NCBI GenBank assembly: GCA_036389835.1
Contig: DASVWC010000016.1
Coordinates: 1-64,000, forward strand
Origin: AC-37 sp036389835
Lineage (GTDB): Bacteria > Actinomycetota > Thermoleophilia > Solirubrobacterales > Thermoleophilaceae
Length of the DNA stretch: 64,000 bases
Direction of reading: 5' to 3'
Below are positions 1-10,569 of the stretch, piece after piece (within the stretch, counting starts at the first letter, position 1; every line of letters starts with the position of its first letter). The notes under the pieces are model-generated. The model searched no databases. It was not told the origin of the DNA and saw only the letters and a list, made by a program, of their open reading frames with translations. The translations under genes were made by a program, and so were the position numbers.

Positions 1-177
1 CGCGGTCTGGCGGTCCGCCGCCCTACCCAGCCGCAGTTACGGGAACCGGCGCGACCGCGGCCGAGGTACGGCATCAACGTCCCTCCCCGCGACGCGGCGC
101 CAGGAGCGGCCTAGCGTGTTTCGCCAAACTCTCCTAGGCGGGGCGCCGGCACTGACGTGGCGGCGGGCGCGGGGGCG

Positions 178-183
178 TAAGGT
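178..183 (+). promoter_or_regulatory. -10 box (TAAGGT), leaderless type
   Basis: TAAGGT ends 7 nt before the GTG at 191, with no Shine-Dalgarno sequence in between. This spacing recurs at many genes in the window and decides the start of the TetR gene. The -35 is not recognisable. Confidence 0.45.
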
Positions 184-190
184 GATCCGG

Positions 191-823
191 GTGGCCGGCA
201 CGAACGGCTCAGACCCGACGGTCCCCGACCGGATCCTGACCGCCGCGACGCGGGTGTACGGGCAGCGCGGCCGCGTGGCGACGCTCGACGACGTGGCCGA
301 GGCCGCGGGCGTGTCGCGAGCGCATCTCGATCGCCACTTCGAATCCGAGCTCGCGCTGCGCGAGGCGATCGACGAGCGCCTGATGGCGGTAGCGGGGCGC
401 GTCTTCGCGGATGCCCCCGCCGGCGATAGCGAGGACTTCAGCGACCTCGCGCTGAGGGTCACCAGCATGGTGCGCGACCACTTCGACGAGATGCGCTACG
501 TCGCGCGGACGACGGTCGACGGCGAGCCGGACGGGCTGGCGATGTTCGACGCGTTCATGGCGATCGCGCTCAGCTCGTTCGAGGAGCTCGCGTCCAACGG
601 CGCACTCGACCCCGACCTCGACGTCGAGTGGGCGGCGCTCCACGTCGTCGTGTTCAACCTCGCCGTCGTGCTCTTCGGCGACGCGATCGCGAACCATCTG
701 CCCGAGGGGCTCACCGAGCGCGCCGGGGTGGAGCGCTGGCACGCCGCCGACACCGAGGTCTTCCGCCGCGGCTTCCTGCGCCGGCCCGAGGAGAACCCGG
801 CGCTCGGACGCGCGCCCGGCTAG
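191..823 (+). CDS. TetR-family transcriptional regulator
   Basis: Predicted DNA-binding repressor of 210 residues. The N-terminal helix-turn-helix spans about residues 12-58 (RILTAATRVYGQRG, then TLDDVAEAAGVS); the rest is an anonymous ligand-binding domain. I use the GTG at 191 because of the -10 box 7 nt upstream. A longer frame from GTG 116 has an AGGAG 9 nt upstream but would add 25 arginine-rich residues before the HTH, unlike the family. The recognition helix (SRAHLDRHF) departs from the usual LYRHF form. The multicopper oxidase begins 90 nt downstream on the same strand and may be a target; that is inference. No operator dyad was recognised. Confidence 0.8.
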   Translation: MAGTNGSDPTVPDRILTAATRVYGQRGRVATLDDVAEAAGVSRAHLDRHFESELALREAIDERLMAVAGRVFADAPAGDSEDFSDLALRVTSMVRDHFDEMRYVARTTVDGEPDGLAMFDAFMAIALSSFEELASNGALDPDLDVEWAALHVVVFNLAVVLFGDAIANHLPEGLTERAGVERWHAADTEVFRRGFLRRPEENPALGRAPG

Positions 824-913
824 TCGCGGTCGCCGATAGCGGACCCCCCAAACGGGGGAGATTGCGCCCCATGCATTCCGCTGCGCCGCTCGTGGGCTTA
901 GGGTCGCGCCGAG

Positions 914-2596
914 ATGAGGTTCAGCCGGATCGCGATCGCACTCGCCGTGCTGGCGCTCGGCGTCGTGCTCGCGGTCCTCATCGCGCGCGGGGGCGACGAC
1001 GAGAAGTCGCCGACCACCACCCAGGCGACCGAGCCGACGGTCCCCACCGAGCCCGCGGACCCGTTCCCGACCGAGCAGGCGTTCGCCGAGCCGCCGGTGA
1101 TCCGGACCGAGGACGGGCCGGTCGAGCTGGTCGCGCGCAACGGCACCATCCGGATGAGCGGCGTGGACGTGGGCGACGCGCAGAGCTACGTGCCGGCGGA
1201 CGCGGCCGACGGCCCGCCGCCGGGCCTGCTCGGCCCGACCCTCCACGTGAAGCCGGGCGAGGAGCTCGACCTCACGCTCGTCAACCAGCTCCAGGTGATC
1301 CCGGCGATCAAGAAGTTCTCCGACGACACCTGCGGCGGCGCGGACAAGCCCGACGACGAGACCCACGAGCACAACCCGGCGGACTCGCCCGACAGCGGGC
1401 CGCAGTACACGAACTTCCACTTCCACGGGCTGCACGTCACGCCGACGACGCGCAAGCTCCCCGACGGGGCGACCGTCTACGGCGACAACGTGCTGCTCAA
1501 CCTGCCGAAGGGCAGGGCGCACTTCGAGTTCAAGGTCCCCGCCGACCACGAGCAGGGCACGTACTGGTACCACGCCCACCGCCACGGCTGCACCGACGAC
1601 CAGGTGGCCCGCGGGCTCGCCGGCCTCCTCATCATCGGCGACTCGCGCACGGAGCTGCCGGAGCGCTTCCGCGACGTGGAGACGCGCTCGCTGGCGCTGA
1701 AGGACGTCCAGGTGGAGAAGCGCGGGAGCGGCTACGCGATCCCGGCCGACCATGGCTTGGCCAACCCGACCCACCGGACCGTGAACGGCCAGCTGAACCC
1801 CGAGCTGAAGATCCGCCCGGGCGAGACCCAGCTCTGGCGCCTCGCGAACACCTCGGCGGGGGTCTGGTACGAGGTCGCGCTGGTGGACCCGGCGAACGGC
1901 GACGCGCAGGACGAGCTGTTCGTGGTCGCGGAGGACGGCAACACGCTCGAGAGCGCACTCGTGAAGAAGGCGGTGCGGCTCGGGCCGGGCCAGCGCGCCG
2001 ACGTGCTCGTGCGCGGTCCCGACTCGGGGAGCCGCGTGCTGAAGACGCTCCAGTTCAACCAGGGCCACGTCGTGTTCCCCGAGGACGTGCTCGCCTCGCT
2101 GGCGGTGGGCGGCAAGCCCGCGAAGCCGATCGACGAGCCCGGCTCGCTCAAGCCGCTGGCGCCGTTCCCGCGCGATCGCGGGGTGGACCGCACGTTCGTG
2201 TTCGACTTCGCCCCGGCCCCGTCCCCCGATCCGAACGCGTTCGCCTCGATCAACGGCAAGGCGTTCGACCCCGACCCCGACAGCGCGCCGATCGCGGATC
2301 CCCAGCTCAACACCACGGAGAAGTGGACGTTCCTGAACAACACGGACGAGTGGCACCCGATCCACATCCACCAGGACGACTTCAAGGTCGTCAGCATCGG
2401 CGGCAAGCCCGTGGACCCGAACGGGCAGCAGGACGTCGTGGCGCTGCCTCCGAAGGTCGGCGACAAGCAGGGCGAGGCCGTGATCGAGATGCCGTTCGAG
2501 GACTTCGACGGCAAGTTCGTGATCCACTGCCACATCCTCGGCCACGAGGACGGCGGCATGATGGGCCGGATCGACCTCGCGCCGGCCGCCCCGTAG
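914..2596 (+). CDS. Multicopper oxidase, exported or membrane-anchored
   Basis: A 560-residue protein with an N-terminal hydrophobic segment (residues 4-25) that is a signal peptide or anchor, so it acts outside the membrane. All four copper-ligand clusters are present: HFHGLH (about 166), YHAHRHG (about 218), HPIHIHQ (about 480) and HCHILGHEDGGMMG (about 537), the last carrying the type 1 Cys-His pair and a candidate axial Met. Length and order fit three-domain laccase-like oxidases that oxidise phenols or metal ions with reduction of O2 to water; the substrate cannot be told. A TAGGGT box (899-904) ends 9 nt before the ATG and no Shine-Dalgarno is seen. The gene ends inside a tandem repeat and is followed by a terminator-like hairpin. 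Confidence 0.93.
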   Translation: MRFSRIAIALAVLALGVVLAVLIARGGDDEKSPTTTQATEPTVPTEPADPFPTEQAFAEPPVIRTEDGPVELVARNGTIRMSGVDVGDAQSYVPADAADGPPPGLLGPTLHVKPGEELDLTLVNQLQVIPAIKKFSDDTCGGADKPDDETHEHNPADSPDSGPQYTNFHFHGLHVTPTTRKLPDGATVYGDNVLLNLPKGRAHFEFKVPADHEQGTYWYHAHRHGCTDDQVARGLAGLLIIGDSRTELPERFRDVETRSLALKDVQVEKRGSGYAIPADHGLANPTHRTVNGQLNPELKIRPGETQLWRLANTSAGVWYEVALVDPANGDAQDELFVVAEDGNTLESALVKKAVRLGPGQRADVLVRGPDSGSRVLKTLQFNQGHVVFPEDVLASLAVGGKPAKPIDEPGSLKPLAPFPRDRGVDRTFVFDFAPAPSPDPNAFASINGKAFDPDPDSAPIADPQLNTTEKWTFLNNTDEWHPIHIHQDDFKVVSIGGKPVDPNGQQDVVALPPKVGDKQGEAVIEMPFEDFDGKFVIHCHILGHEDGGMMGRIDLAPAAP

Positions 2597-2649
2597 CCGG
2601 CTCGCCGGCGCCCCGCAGCCGGGTCCGCCGGCCGCCCCGCAGCCGGCGT
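2581..2649. repeat. Three tandem copies of a 23-bp GC-rich unit over a stop codon
   Basis: Units at 2581-2603, 2604-2626 and 2627-2649 share a GCCGG..CCCCG(T/C)AGCCGG core. The first copy carries the TAG stop of the multicopper oxidase; in the other copies the TAG reads CAG. Each unit is internally palindromic. A similar stop-spanning duplication occurs at 23089-23132. Confidence 0.75.
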
Positions 2650-2663
2650 ACTACAGCGTGGAC

Positions 2664-2683
2664 AATCGCCTCCGGCGATTTTT
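2664..2683 (+). terminator. Rho-independent-like terminator after the multicopper oxidase
   Basis: AATCGCC, a TCC loop, GGCGATT, then TTT: a 7-bp stem running into five T. This is an unusually canonical terminator for such GC-rich DNA. It separates the oxidase from the glutamine synthetase. Confidence 0.65.
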
Positions 2684-2759
2684 GGACATGCGCACAAGGG
2701 CGCCCTCGGCGCTCCGGCGCTAGCGTGCCCTCGACACTTTCGATCCGTGAAGCCTCGAC

Positions 2760-2780
2760 CGCACCCGGCCGCCGGGTGCG
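2760..2780 (+). promoter_or_regulatory. Leader hairpin upstream of glutamine synthetase
   Basis: CGCACCC and GGGTGCG form a perfect 7-bp stem around a 7-nt loop. It ends 10 nt before the AGGAG of the type III glutamine synthetase, so it should lie in that leader. It could tune translation or be incidental; I see no match to the glutamine riboswitch consensus. Confidence 0.35.
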
Positions 2781-2802
2781 TTCCCGCGTCAGGAGCCATT
2801 TC

Positions 2803-4939
<2,137 letters not shown>

Positions 4940-4947
<8 letters not shown>

Positions 4948-5776
4948 CCAGGAAGGCGGCGAGCAGGCGCCCGATCTCCGGGCCGGCCTCCTCCTGGAGG
5001 AAGTGGCCGGCCTCCGGGAGCGTCGAGACCTCGGCCTGGGGGAGGTCGCGCTTCACGCGCGCCATGGTCTCGGCGACCGTCGGCAGGATCCGGTCCTGCT
5101 CGCCGTAGACGATCCGCACCGGGATCCCGGCGAGCGCCTGCGGCAGCAGCCGGGCGATCTCCTCGAAGCCGGCCGGGTCGAGCCCGATGCCGGCGTCGGC
5201 GAGCGACTGGCGCTCCGCGTCCGTCCCGAACGGCTCGACCACCGCCGCGAGCGTCTCCGGCGTGAGGTTCGACTCGTCCGCGAGCCCGAACCTCATCGAG
5301 AACTCGAGCCCGGCTGGGCTCACGAGCTGCTCGCGCGGGCCGGGCGTGCTCAGCGTCTCGACGAACTTCACGGCCATCTCGTCGAACTCGGGGTAGACCA
5401 GCGTGTTCAGCAGGACGAGCTTGGTGAGCCGCTCCGGGCGGTGCACCGCCCAGTGGAGGCCGATCGGCCCGCCGATGTCGTGCACGGCGAGCGCGGTCGC
5501 CTCGACGCCGACCGCCTCGAGGAAGCCGTCGAGCGCGCCGTCGTAGAGCTCGAACGAGTACGTCGCGCCGGGCGGCTTGGACGAGCCGCCGAAGCCGGGC
5601 AGGTCGAGCGCGATCGCGCGGCACCCCGCCTCCGCGACGGCGGGCATCACGTCGCGCCAGAGGTGCGACGACGTCGGCCAGCCGTGCAGCAGCAGCACCG
5701 GCGGGCCCTCGCCCAGCTCCCGGTAGGCGAGTCGCAGCCCGCCGGCCTCGACGGTGTGGAGCGCGATCGTCGTCAT
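4940..5776 (-). CDS. Alpha/beta hydrolase, haloalkane-dehalogenase-like
   Basis: A 278-residue alpha/beta hydrolase. The oxyanion motif HGWPTSSHLW is at 31-40, and the nucleophile elbow is HDIGG, so the nucleophile is Asp100 as in dehalogenases and epoxide hydrolases rather than Ser. A late acidic residue (YGEQDR) and the catalytic His (EAGHF) complete the triad. Haloalkane dehalogenases normally have a Trp after the nucleophile and an Asn or Glu after HG; here these are Ile and Trp, so dehalogenation is doubtful. GAGAGGA precedes the ATG. It is divergent from the TetR gene at 5849, with two dyads between, so it is the likely regulated gene. Confidence 0.88.
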
Positions 5777-5795
5777 GGCGTCCTCTCGCTGGAAA

Positions 5796-5812
5796 ACCGA
5801 CTCATGGTCGGC
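5796..5812. promoter_or_regulatory. Operator-like dyad 1 between hydrolase and TetR
   Basis: CCGAC (5797-5801) and GTCGG (5807-5811) form an inverted repeat with a 5-nt spacer, lying just upstream of the hydrolase Shine-Dalgarno. It shares half-sites with the dyad at 5823-5835. Confidence 0.5.
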
Positions 5813-5822
5813 AAACTATCAG

Positions 5823-5835
5823 ACCGACAGTCGGT
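5823..5835. promoter_or_regulatory. Operator-like dyad 2 (ACCGAC-A-GTCGGT)
   Basis: A perfect 6-bp inverted repeat around one base, of the ACCGAC/GTCGGT type that many TetR repressors recognise. It sits one base upstream of the TACCCT -10 box of the TetR gene, so binding should block the divergent promoters. Confidence 0.65.
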
Positions 5836-5836
5836 T

Positions 5837-5842
5837 TACCCT
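5837..5842 (+). promoter_or_regulatory. -10 box (TACCCT) of TetR gene
   Basis: TACCCT followed by 6 nt and the ATG at 5849, without a Shine-Dalgarno: leaderless arrangement. The operator dyad ends two bases upstream. Confidence 0.55.
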
Positions 5843-5848
5843 CCACGG

Positions 5849-6436
5849 ATGGCCGACGGGCGGGTCGAGAAGGGGCGCGAGACGCGCGAGCGGCTGATCG
5901 CGAGCGGACGGACCCTGTTCGGCGAGCGCGGCTACGACGCCACCTCGATCGAGGCGATCCTCGACGCGGCGGGCGTCGCGCGGGGGGCGCTGTATCACCA
6001 CTTCGCGACGAAGGAGGCGCTGTTCGACGCGGTGCTGGACCGGCTCGTCGCCGAGATCGCCGACACCGCGGCCGACGCCGCGCGCACGGCCTCCGACCCC
6101 GTCGCGAGCCTGCGCGCCGGCTGCTCGGCGTGGCTGCGGATGGCGCTCGAGCCCGGCGTGCAGCGGATCGCGCTGGTCGACGCCCCGGCGGTCGTCGGCT
6201 GGGCGCGCTGGCGCGAGCTCGACGAGCAGCACACGCTCGGCCGCCTGCGCGCGAACCTCGAGGCGATCGCCGCGGACGGGCGCCTCCCCGCCGCGCAGGT
6301 GGGCGTGCTCGCGAACATGGTCCTGGCCTCCGTCAACGAGGCGGCGCTGCTGATCGCGCCGGCGGACGACCCCGAGGCCGCGCTGGCCGCCGGCCAGGCG
6401 GCGATCGACACCCTCCTCGACCGCCTCGTCGGCTAA
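5849..6436 (+). CDS. TetR-family regulator of the divergent hydrolase
   Basis: A 195-residue TetR repressor. The N-terminal HTH (residues about 10-55) shows ERLIASGRTLFGERGYDATS, then AILDAAGVARGALYHHFATKEALF, a textbook recognition helix. The C-terminal domain resembles the TetR subgroup with a VDAPAVVGWARWRELD stretch. The start is the ATG at 5849; the frame upstream is closed by the intergenic operators and lacks family sequence. It is divergent from the alpha/beta hydrolase with a 72-nt spacer holding two ACCGAC/GTCGGT dyads, so auto-repression plus control of the hydrolase is the natural reading (inference). Confidence 0.9.
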   Translation: MADGRVEKGRETRERLIASGRTLFGERGYDATSIEAILDAAGVARGALYHHFATKEALFDAVLDRLVAEIADTAADAARTASDPVASLRAGCSAWLRMALEPGVQRIALVDAPAVVGWARWRELDEQHTLGRLRANLEAIAADGRLPAAQVGVLANMVLASVNEAALLIAPADDPEAALAAGQAAIDTLLDRLVG

Positions 6437-6479
6437 GGGTCCTGCCCTGAGTGCCAGATAGGCACCCGATCCCGGACGG

Positions 6480-6485
6480 TACGCT
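6480..6485 (+). promoter_or_regulatory. -10 box (TACGCT), leaderless type
   Basis: TACGCT followed by exactly 6 nt and the ATG at 6492. Just upstream, GTGCC-AGATA-GGCAC (6451-6465) is an inverted repeat; its flank CCTGAGTGCC recurs at 14824-14833 before the exonuclease gene. Confidence 0.5.
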
Positions 6486-6491
6486 CGCACC

Positions 6492-7274
6492 ATGGCCCGC
6501 CCGACCCTCCTACTCGCCGCCGTTCTGGGAGCGCTGGCGCTCGCGGGCAGCGCCGGAGCCGAGCGCACGAGCGCCGCTGAGCTCGCGTGGACCCCGGACG
6601 TCAAGGTTGCCGAGAGCTACGCGGCGACCCGGCGCGGCTCGATCTCCTTCGCCGTCCGAGTCGAGGGACGCCTCTACGGCTACCGCACCACCCGCACCGT
6701 CCCCGGGGCGAGCGTGATGAAGGCGATGTTCATGGTCGCCTACCTCAACCACCCGTCGGTGCGCGACCGCGCGCTCGGCGAGCGCGACATGGACCTGCTG
6801 CGGCCGATGATCACGCGCTCGGACAACGTGACCGCCACGCGCATCCGCGACTTCGTCGGCAACTGGCGGCTGCGCCGGCTGGCCAAGCGCGCGGGGATGA
6901 CGCGCTTCCGCACCGCCGCCATCTGGGGCCACAGCCTGATCGACGCCGCCGGCCAGGCGCGCTTCTTCGAGCGGATCGACGAGTTCGTCCCCGAGCGCCA
7001 CCGCGCGACCGCGCTCGACCTGCTCGAGTCGATCGTGCCGTCGCAGCGCTGGGGCGTTGGGCGCGTGCAGCCCGACGGGTGGAGGCTCTACTTCAAGGGC
7101 GGCTGGGGCTCGGGCAGCGGCGCGGTGGACCACCAGGTCGCGCTGCTGCGCCGCGGCGAGCACCGGGTGGCGCTGGCGATCATGACCACCTCGAACGGCA
7201 GCCACGCCTACGGCAAGGAGACCCTGCGCGGGGTGGCTAAGCGACTGCTTCGCGGGCTCCCGGCGCCGGACTGA
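6492..7274 (+). CDS. Secreted serine hydrolase, class A beta-lactamase fold
   Basis: A 260-residue protein with a signal peptide (residues 1-23, ending AGSAGAE). It carries the penicillin-interacting triad of motifs: SVMK (74-77, catalytic Ser74 and Lys77), SDN (110-112) and KGG (about 202-204) in place of KTG. The spacing fits class A beta-lactamase-like folds, but I cannot identify the omega-loop Glu needed for efficient deacylation, so it may be a DD-peptidase-like or non-lactamase relative. No antibiotic claim is justified. It is probably transcribed alone from the leaderless promoter at 6480. Its 3' end overlaps the convergent luciferase-like gene by 38 bp. Confidence 0.82.
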   Translation: MARPTLLLAAVLGALALAGSAGAERTSAAELAWTPDVKVAESYAATRRGSISFAVRVEGRLYGYRTTRTVPGASVMKAMFMVAYLNHPSVRDRALGERDMDLLRPMITRSDNVTATRIRDFVGNWRLRRLAKRAGMTRFRTAAIWGHSLIDAAGQARFFERIDEFVPERHRATALDLLESIVPSQRWGVGRVQPDGWRLYFKGGWGSGSGAVDHQVALLRRGEHRVALAIMTTSNGSHAYGKETLRGVAKRLLRGLPAPD

Positions 7275-8253
7275 GCCCGAACGCCTCGGCCACCAGCTCG
7301 TACGAGCGCCGGCGCGTGCCGTGGTCGTACATGACGTTCACGACCATCAGCTCGTCCGCGCCGTACTCCTCGACGACCTCCTCGAGCCGCGCGCGCACGA
7401 CCGGCGGCGTGCCGTAGACGAGTCGCCGCCCGCGCGGCGCGCCCTGGCCGTCGAGGAAGCGCAGCGCCTTCTCGACCGGCGGAACGCGGATCAGCCGGCC
7501 CTGCCGCAGCAGCTTGAACGCCATGCGCCCCGGCGCCGTGAGCCGCTCGGCCTCCTCCTCGGTGTCCGCGCAGATCACCCACGAGCAGACGAGCGCGCGC
7601 GGCGCGGCGAGCCAGGGCGAGGGCCGGAAGCTCTGCCGGTAGTGCGCCGTGATCTCGCGCCCGCGCGGGTTGATGAAGTCGGCGAACGCGTAGGGGAGGC
7701 CCAGCTCGGCGGCCCAGACCGCGCTCTGCATCGAGGAGCCGAGCAGCCACGGCTCCGGGCGCTCCGGCAGGCCCGGCAGCAGCTTCCCGAGCCGCGCGAA
7801 CGGGAAGTCCTCGGGCAGCGAGTCGCCGAGATAGCCGAGCAACTCGGCGAGGTGCTCGCGGAAGTCGTCCGGGGCCGCGGCCCGCCGGTCGCGCTGGAGC
7901 GCGAACGTGGTCAGCGGGTCGGTGCCGGCGGCGCGCCCGAGCGCGAGGTCGATCCGGCCGGGATAGAGGCCGCTCAGCACGCTGAAGCTCTCCGCCACCT
8001 TGAGCGGGCTGTAGTGCGGCAGCATCACGCCGCCGCTCCCCACGCGGATCCGCTCGGTGGCGGACGCGACGGGTCCGATCAGCACCTCCGGGCTCGGGCC
8101 GGCCAGCATCACGCCGCCGTGGTGCTCGGCGAGCCAGTAGCGGTGGTAGCCGAGCTCGTCGGCGAGCCGCGCGAGGTCGAGCGTGTTGTGGAGGGCGTCG
8201 CCGCCGGTCGAGCCCTCGGAGATCGGCGACTGGTCGAGGACGCTGAGCAGCAT
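7237..8253 (-). CDS. LLM-class flavin-dependent oxidoreductase
   Basis: A 338-residue luciferase-like monooxygenase with a TIM-barrel fold that uses reduced FMN or F420. Family hallmarks are the N-terminal LSVLDQSPI, ELGYHRYWLAEHH (about 33-45), RIRVGSGGVMLPHYSPLKVAE (about 69-89) and PGRIDLALGRA (about 99-109). The subgroup resembles YhbW-type proteins of the SsuD-like branch. The substrate is unknown. The gene lies 25 nt downstream of the ceramidase-like gene on the same strand and may share its transcript. The start is the ATG at 8253. Confidence 0.9.
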   Translation of the reverse strand: MLLSVLDQSPISEGSTGGDALHNTLDLARLADELGYHRYWLAEHHGGVMLAGPSPEVLIGPVASATERIRVGSGGVMLPHYSPLKVAESFSVLSGLYPGRIDLALGRAAGTDPLTTFALQRDRRAAAPDDFREHLAELLGYLGDSLPEDFPFARLGKLLPGLPERPEPWLLGSSMQSAVWAAELGLPYAFADFINPRGREITAHYRQSFRPSPWLAAPRALVCSWVICADTEEEAERLTAPGRMAFKLLRQGRLIRVPPVEKALRFLDGQGAPRGRRLVYGTPPVVRARLEEVVEEYGADELMVVNVMYDHGTRRRSYELVAEAFGLSPAPGAREAVA

Positions 8254-8278
8254 CGCGTCCGACTCTAGAGCGGGCGCG

Positions 8279-10531
8279 CTACTTCAGCGCGAGGCGGTCG
8301 CCGTTGACGTTGCCCCAGCGGTCGCGGGCGCTGCCGGCCTCGACGAACACGGGCACGCCGCCGGGCACGCGCACGGTGAAGTCCACGTCGTCCTTGCGCC
8401 GCTCGATCCGCACCCTGCGAGTGCCGACGCGGAACGTGACCGAGCCGCCGTCGGCGTACTTCGGCCGCGTCGTGATGTCGGCGTCGCGCACCGCCTCGGG
8501 GTACTGGAGCGAGACGGCGGAGTAGCCGTGCGGGGCCGGCACCTGGACCACGCCGAGCGACCGCGCCGGCTCGACCTGGAACTCGCGCGAGGTGAGCCTG
8601 TAGCGCTTGGCCGTGATCACGAAGCGGTAGGTGCCGGCGGGGGTGTAGCGCGGGACCTCCCAGAACGCGTCGTGGCGCCCGTTGCCGTCGACCTTCCACA
8701 GCATCGCCAGCCCGAGGTCGTCGTCGTAGCGGGTCCAGCGGCCCTTCACGAGCCGCTCGGCGGTCACGAACGGCGCGTCGACCGGCCGGTCGAGTCCCTC
8801 CGGCCCGCCCTGCCACGCGATCGAGGCGTGGCCGAGGCGCGGGTAGGACGCCGCCGGCTGGTCGATGATCGACCCGTTCGCGGCGCCGCTGCCGTAGGCA
8901 GGCCCGTTCGGCACCACGCCGTTCGTGGGGTCGAAGTCGACCGGGGCGGGGGCGGGCTCGCCGCGCGCGAGCGTGCCCGACAGCCGCGCCAGCTCCTGGG
9001 CGATCATCGTCCCGGACCAGACGCCGAAGTGCGTGTTGCCGCCCTCGTAGTGCTGGCGCTCGTACTCCTCCGGCGTCGTGAAGTAGAGGACGAACTCGTT
9101 CGCGAGGCCGGCGATCGTCACGCGCTGGATGCCGGAGCCGGCCACCGCGCTGCCGATCCGCGCGCGGATGCGCGCCCCCATCTCCTTCGTCCCCTCGCCC
9201 GGCACCGAGGCGATGAGCCTGCTCCCCACCCGCACCGCCATCAGCGGCACCTTGTTCGGCACGTCGCCGAGCGGCCCGCCGTCCTTGTGCCCCTGCGGCC
9301 CGCGGTCGACCGGCGAGCGGCGGTCCTCGAACGGGACGCCGGTGACGTCGTAGAGCGGCCCGCGCTCCTCCTCGGAGCCGGTGAGGAACGGGAGCCCCAC
9401 CTCGGAGTGGTCGTCCACGCGCCCGCCGCCCTCGACCTCCTGGCCGCAGAAGCACGCCCGCGTCCAGCGCAGGTCGAGCTGGGGCTTGCGCCGCAGGTCG
9501 CGGCCCGCGCGCTCCCAGGCTCGGACCATCGCCGACGCCTCGATGCGCCCGACGTAGTCGGACTGGTCCGGGCCGTGGCGGCTGAGCCCGGCCGACATGT
9601 CGCCCTCGTTCGAGTTCCCGTAGACGTTGAGGACCTCCTGCGACGCGGGGACCTTCCCCGCGCGGCGCACCCGCAGCTCGAACACGCGGATCGCCGAGGC
9701 GTGGTGGTCGGCGTTGTAGTACTGGAACGACGACTTCGTCACCGTCCCGTGGTCGGCGAACGTCGACCATCCGCCCAGCGGTATCCGCACGGTCTTGCGC
9801 CCGCGGCGGACGACCTTGTCGACCCGCAGCACGTCCACGTCCGGGTCGATCGTGTGCTCGTAGCCGCCCGGGTCGTCCTCCTCGCGCCCCTCGCCGCGGT
9901 CCTTGATGATCCCGTGGTTGGCGAGGTGCGCCTCGATGCTCCGGTTGCGAGTGAGCCCGACGATCCGCGACGAGCCCCACCCCGCCTCGGCCGGCGCGAG
10001 GTCGCGGTCGGCGCGCTCGATCGCCGCCGTGATCTGGTCGTACAGGAAGCGATACAGCTCGGGGTCGGCCGGCTGGGGATTGAAGAAGAAGTCGAAGAAC
10101 GACGACGGGTCCCCGACGGTCTGCATGCTGGGCGCGGCGGAGTTGAGCGTCGGGTAGTTCGCGAAGCCGCCGGGCCCCGAGTGAGTGTGCGACGCGGAGA
10201 TCAGGATGTTCTGCTCGGAGAACCCGCGCGACGCGAGCCGGTCTCCGATCTGCTTCAGCAGCCCGCCCGGAACCATGAACAGGTCGATCGCCACCAGCGC
10301 GACCTTCCTGCCGCCGCGCTTGAGCACGAGCGAGCGGGCGAAGAGGCGCGTGTGCTGGCCCTGCCCGACCCGGTCGGCGCGCGTCCAGCCGCCGAGGTAG
10401 TAGCCGAGCTTCGGCGTGATGTCGGCCTTGCCGACGCCGGCCTCCAGGGTGGGGGCGGCGGCGTGCGCGGGAGCGGCGACGACCAGCGCGGCGAGCACGG
10501 CGGCGGCGGCGAGGACGCGGCGGCGGGTCAT
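8279..10531 (-). CDS. Neutral/alkaline ceramidase-like secreted hydrolase
   Basis: About 750 residues with a signal peptide (TRRRVLAAAAVLAALVVAAP; a twin-arginine pair is present but not a full Tat motif). Non-lysosomal neutral ceramidase features include the DITPKLGYYLGGW start of the mature protein, the zinc motif ASHTHSGPGG (about 115-124) and a NEGDMSAGLSRHGPD stretch. Family members hydrolyse N-acyl bonds of ceramide, but many bacterial homologues are only ceramidase-like. The ATG at 10531 is preferred over that at 10540 because AAAGA lies 9 nt upstream of the former and abuts the latter. A much longer frame upstream runs antisense into the TetR gene and is rejected. Confidence 0.88.
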   Translation of the reverse strand: MTRRRVLAAAAVLAALVVAAPAHAAAPTLEAGVGKADITPKLGYYLGGWTRADRVGQGQHTRLFARSLVLKRGGRKVALVAIDLFMVPGGLLKQIGDRLASRGFSEQNILISASHTHSGPGGFANYPTLNSAAPSMQTVGDPSSFFDFFFNPQPADPELYRFLYDQITAAIERADRDLAPAEAGWGSSRIVGLTRNRSIEAHLANHGIIKDRGEGREEDDPGGYEHTIDPDVDVLRVDKVVRRGRKTVRIPLGGWSTFADHGTVTKSSFQYYNADHHASAIRVFELRVRRAGKVPASQEVLNVYGNSNEGDMSAGLSRHGPDQSDYVGRIEASAMVRAWERAGRDLRRKPQLDLRWTRACFCGQEVEGGGRVDDHSEVGLPFLTGSEEERGPLYDVTGVPFEDRRSPVDRGPQGHKDGGPLGDVPNKVPLMAVRVGSRLIASVPGEGTKEMGARIRARIGSAVAGSGIQRVTIAGLANEFVLYFTTPEEYERQHYEGGNTHFGVWSGTMIAQELARLSGTLARGEPAPAPVDFDPTNGVVPNGPAYGSGAANGSIIDQPAASYPRLGHASIAWQGGPEGLDRPVDAPFVTAERLVKGRWTRYDDDLGLAMLWKVDGNGRHDAFWEVPRYTPAGTYRFVITAKRYRLTSREFQVEPARSLGVVQVPAPHGYSAVSLQYPEAVRDADITTRPKYADGGSVTFRVGTRRVRIERRKDDVDFTVRVPGGVPVFVEAGSARDRWGNVNGDRLALK

Positions 10532-10569
10532 GGCGCGCATTCTTTCGCGAAGCCGCCCATAGGGCGCCG

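Noticed and set aside
116..190. GTG 116 as start of the first TetR gene
   Set aside because: It has an AGGAG, but adds 25 unconserved residues; the -10 box at 178-183 fits GTG 191. Not excluded.
2700..2802. Glutamine riboswitch upstream of glnN
   Set aside because: Only a simple 7-bp hairpin is present; the known conserved cores are not.
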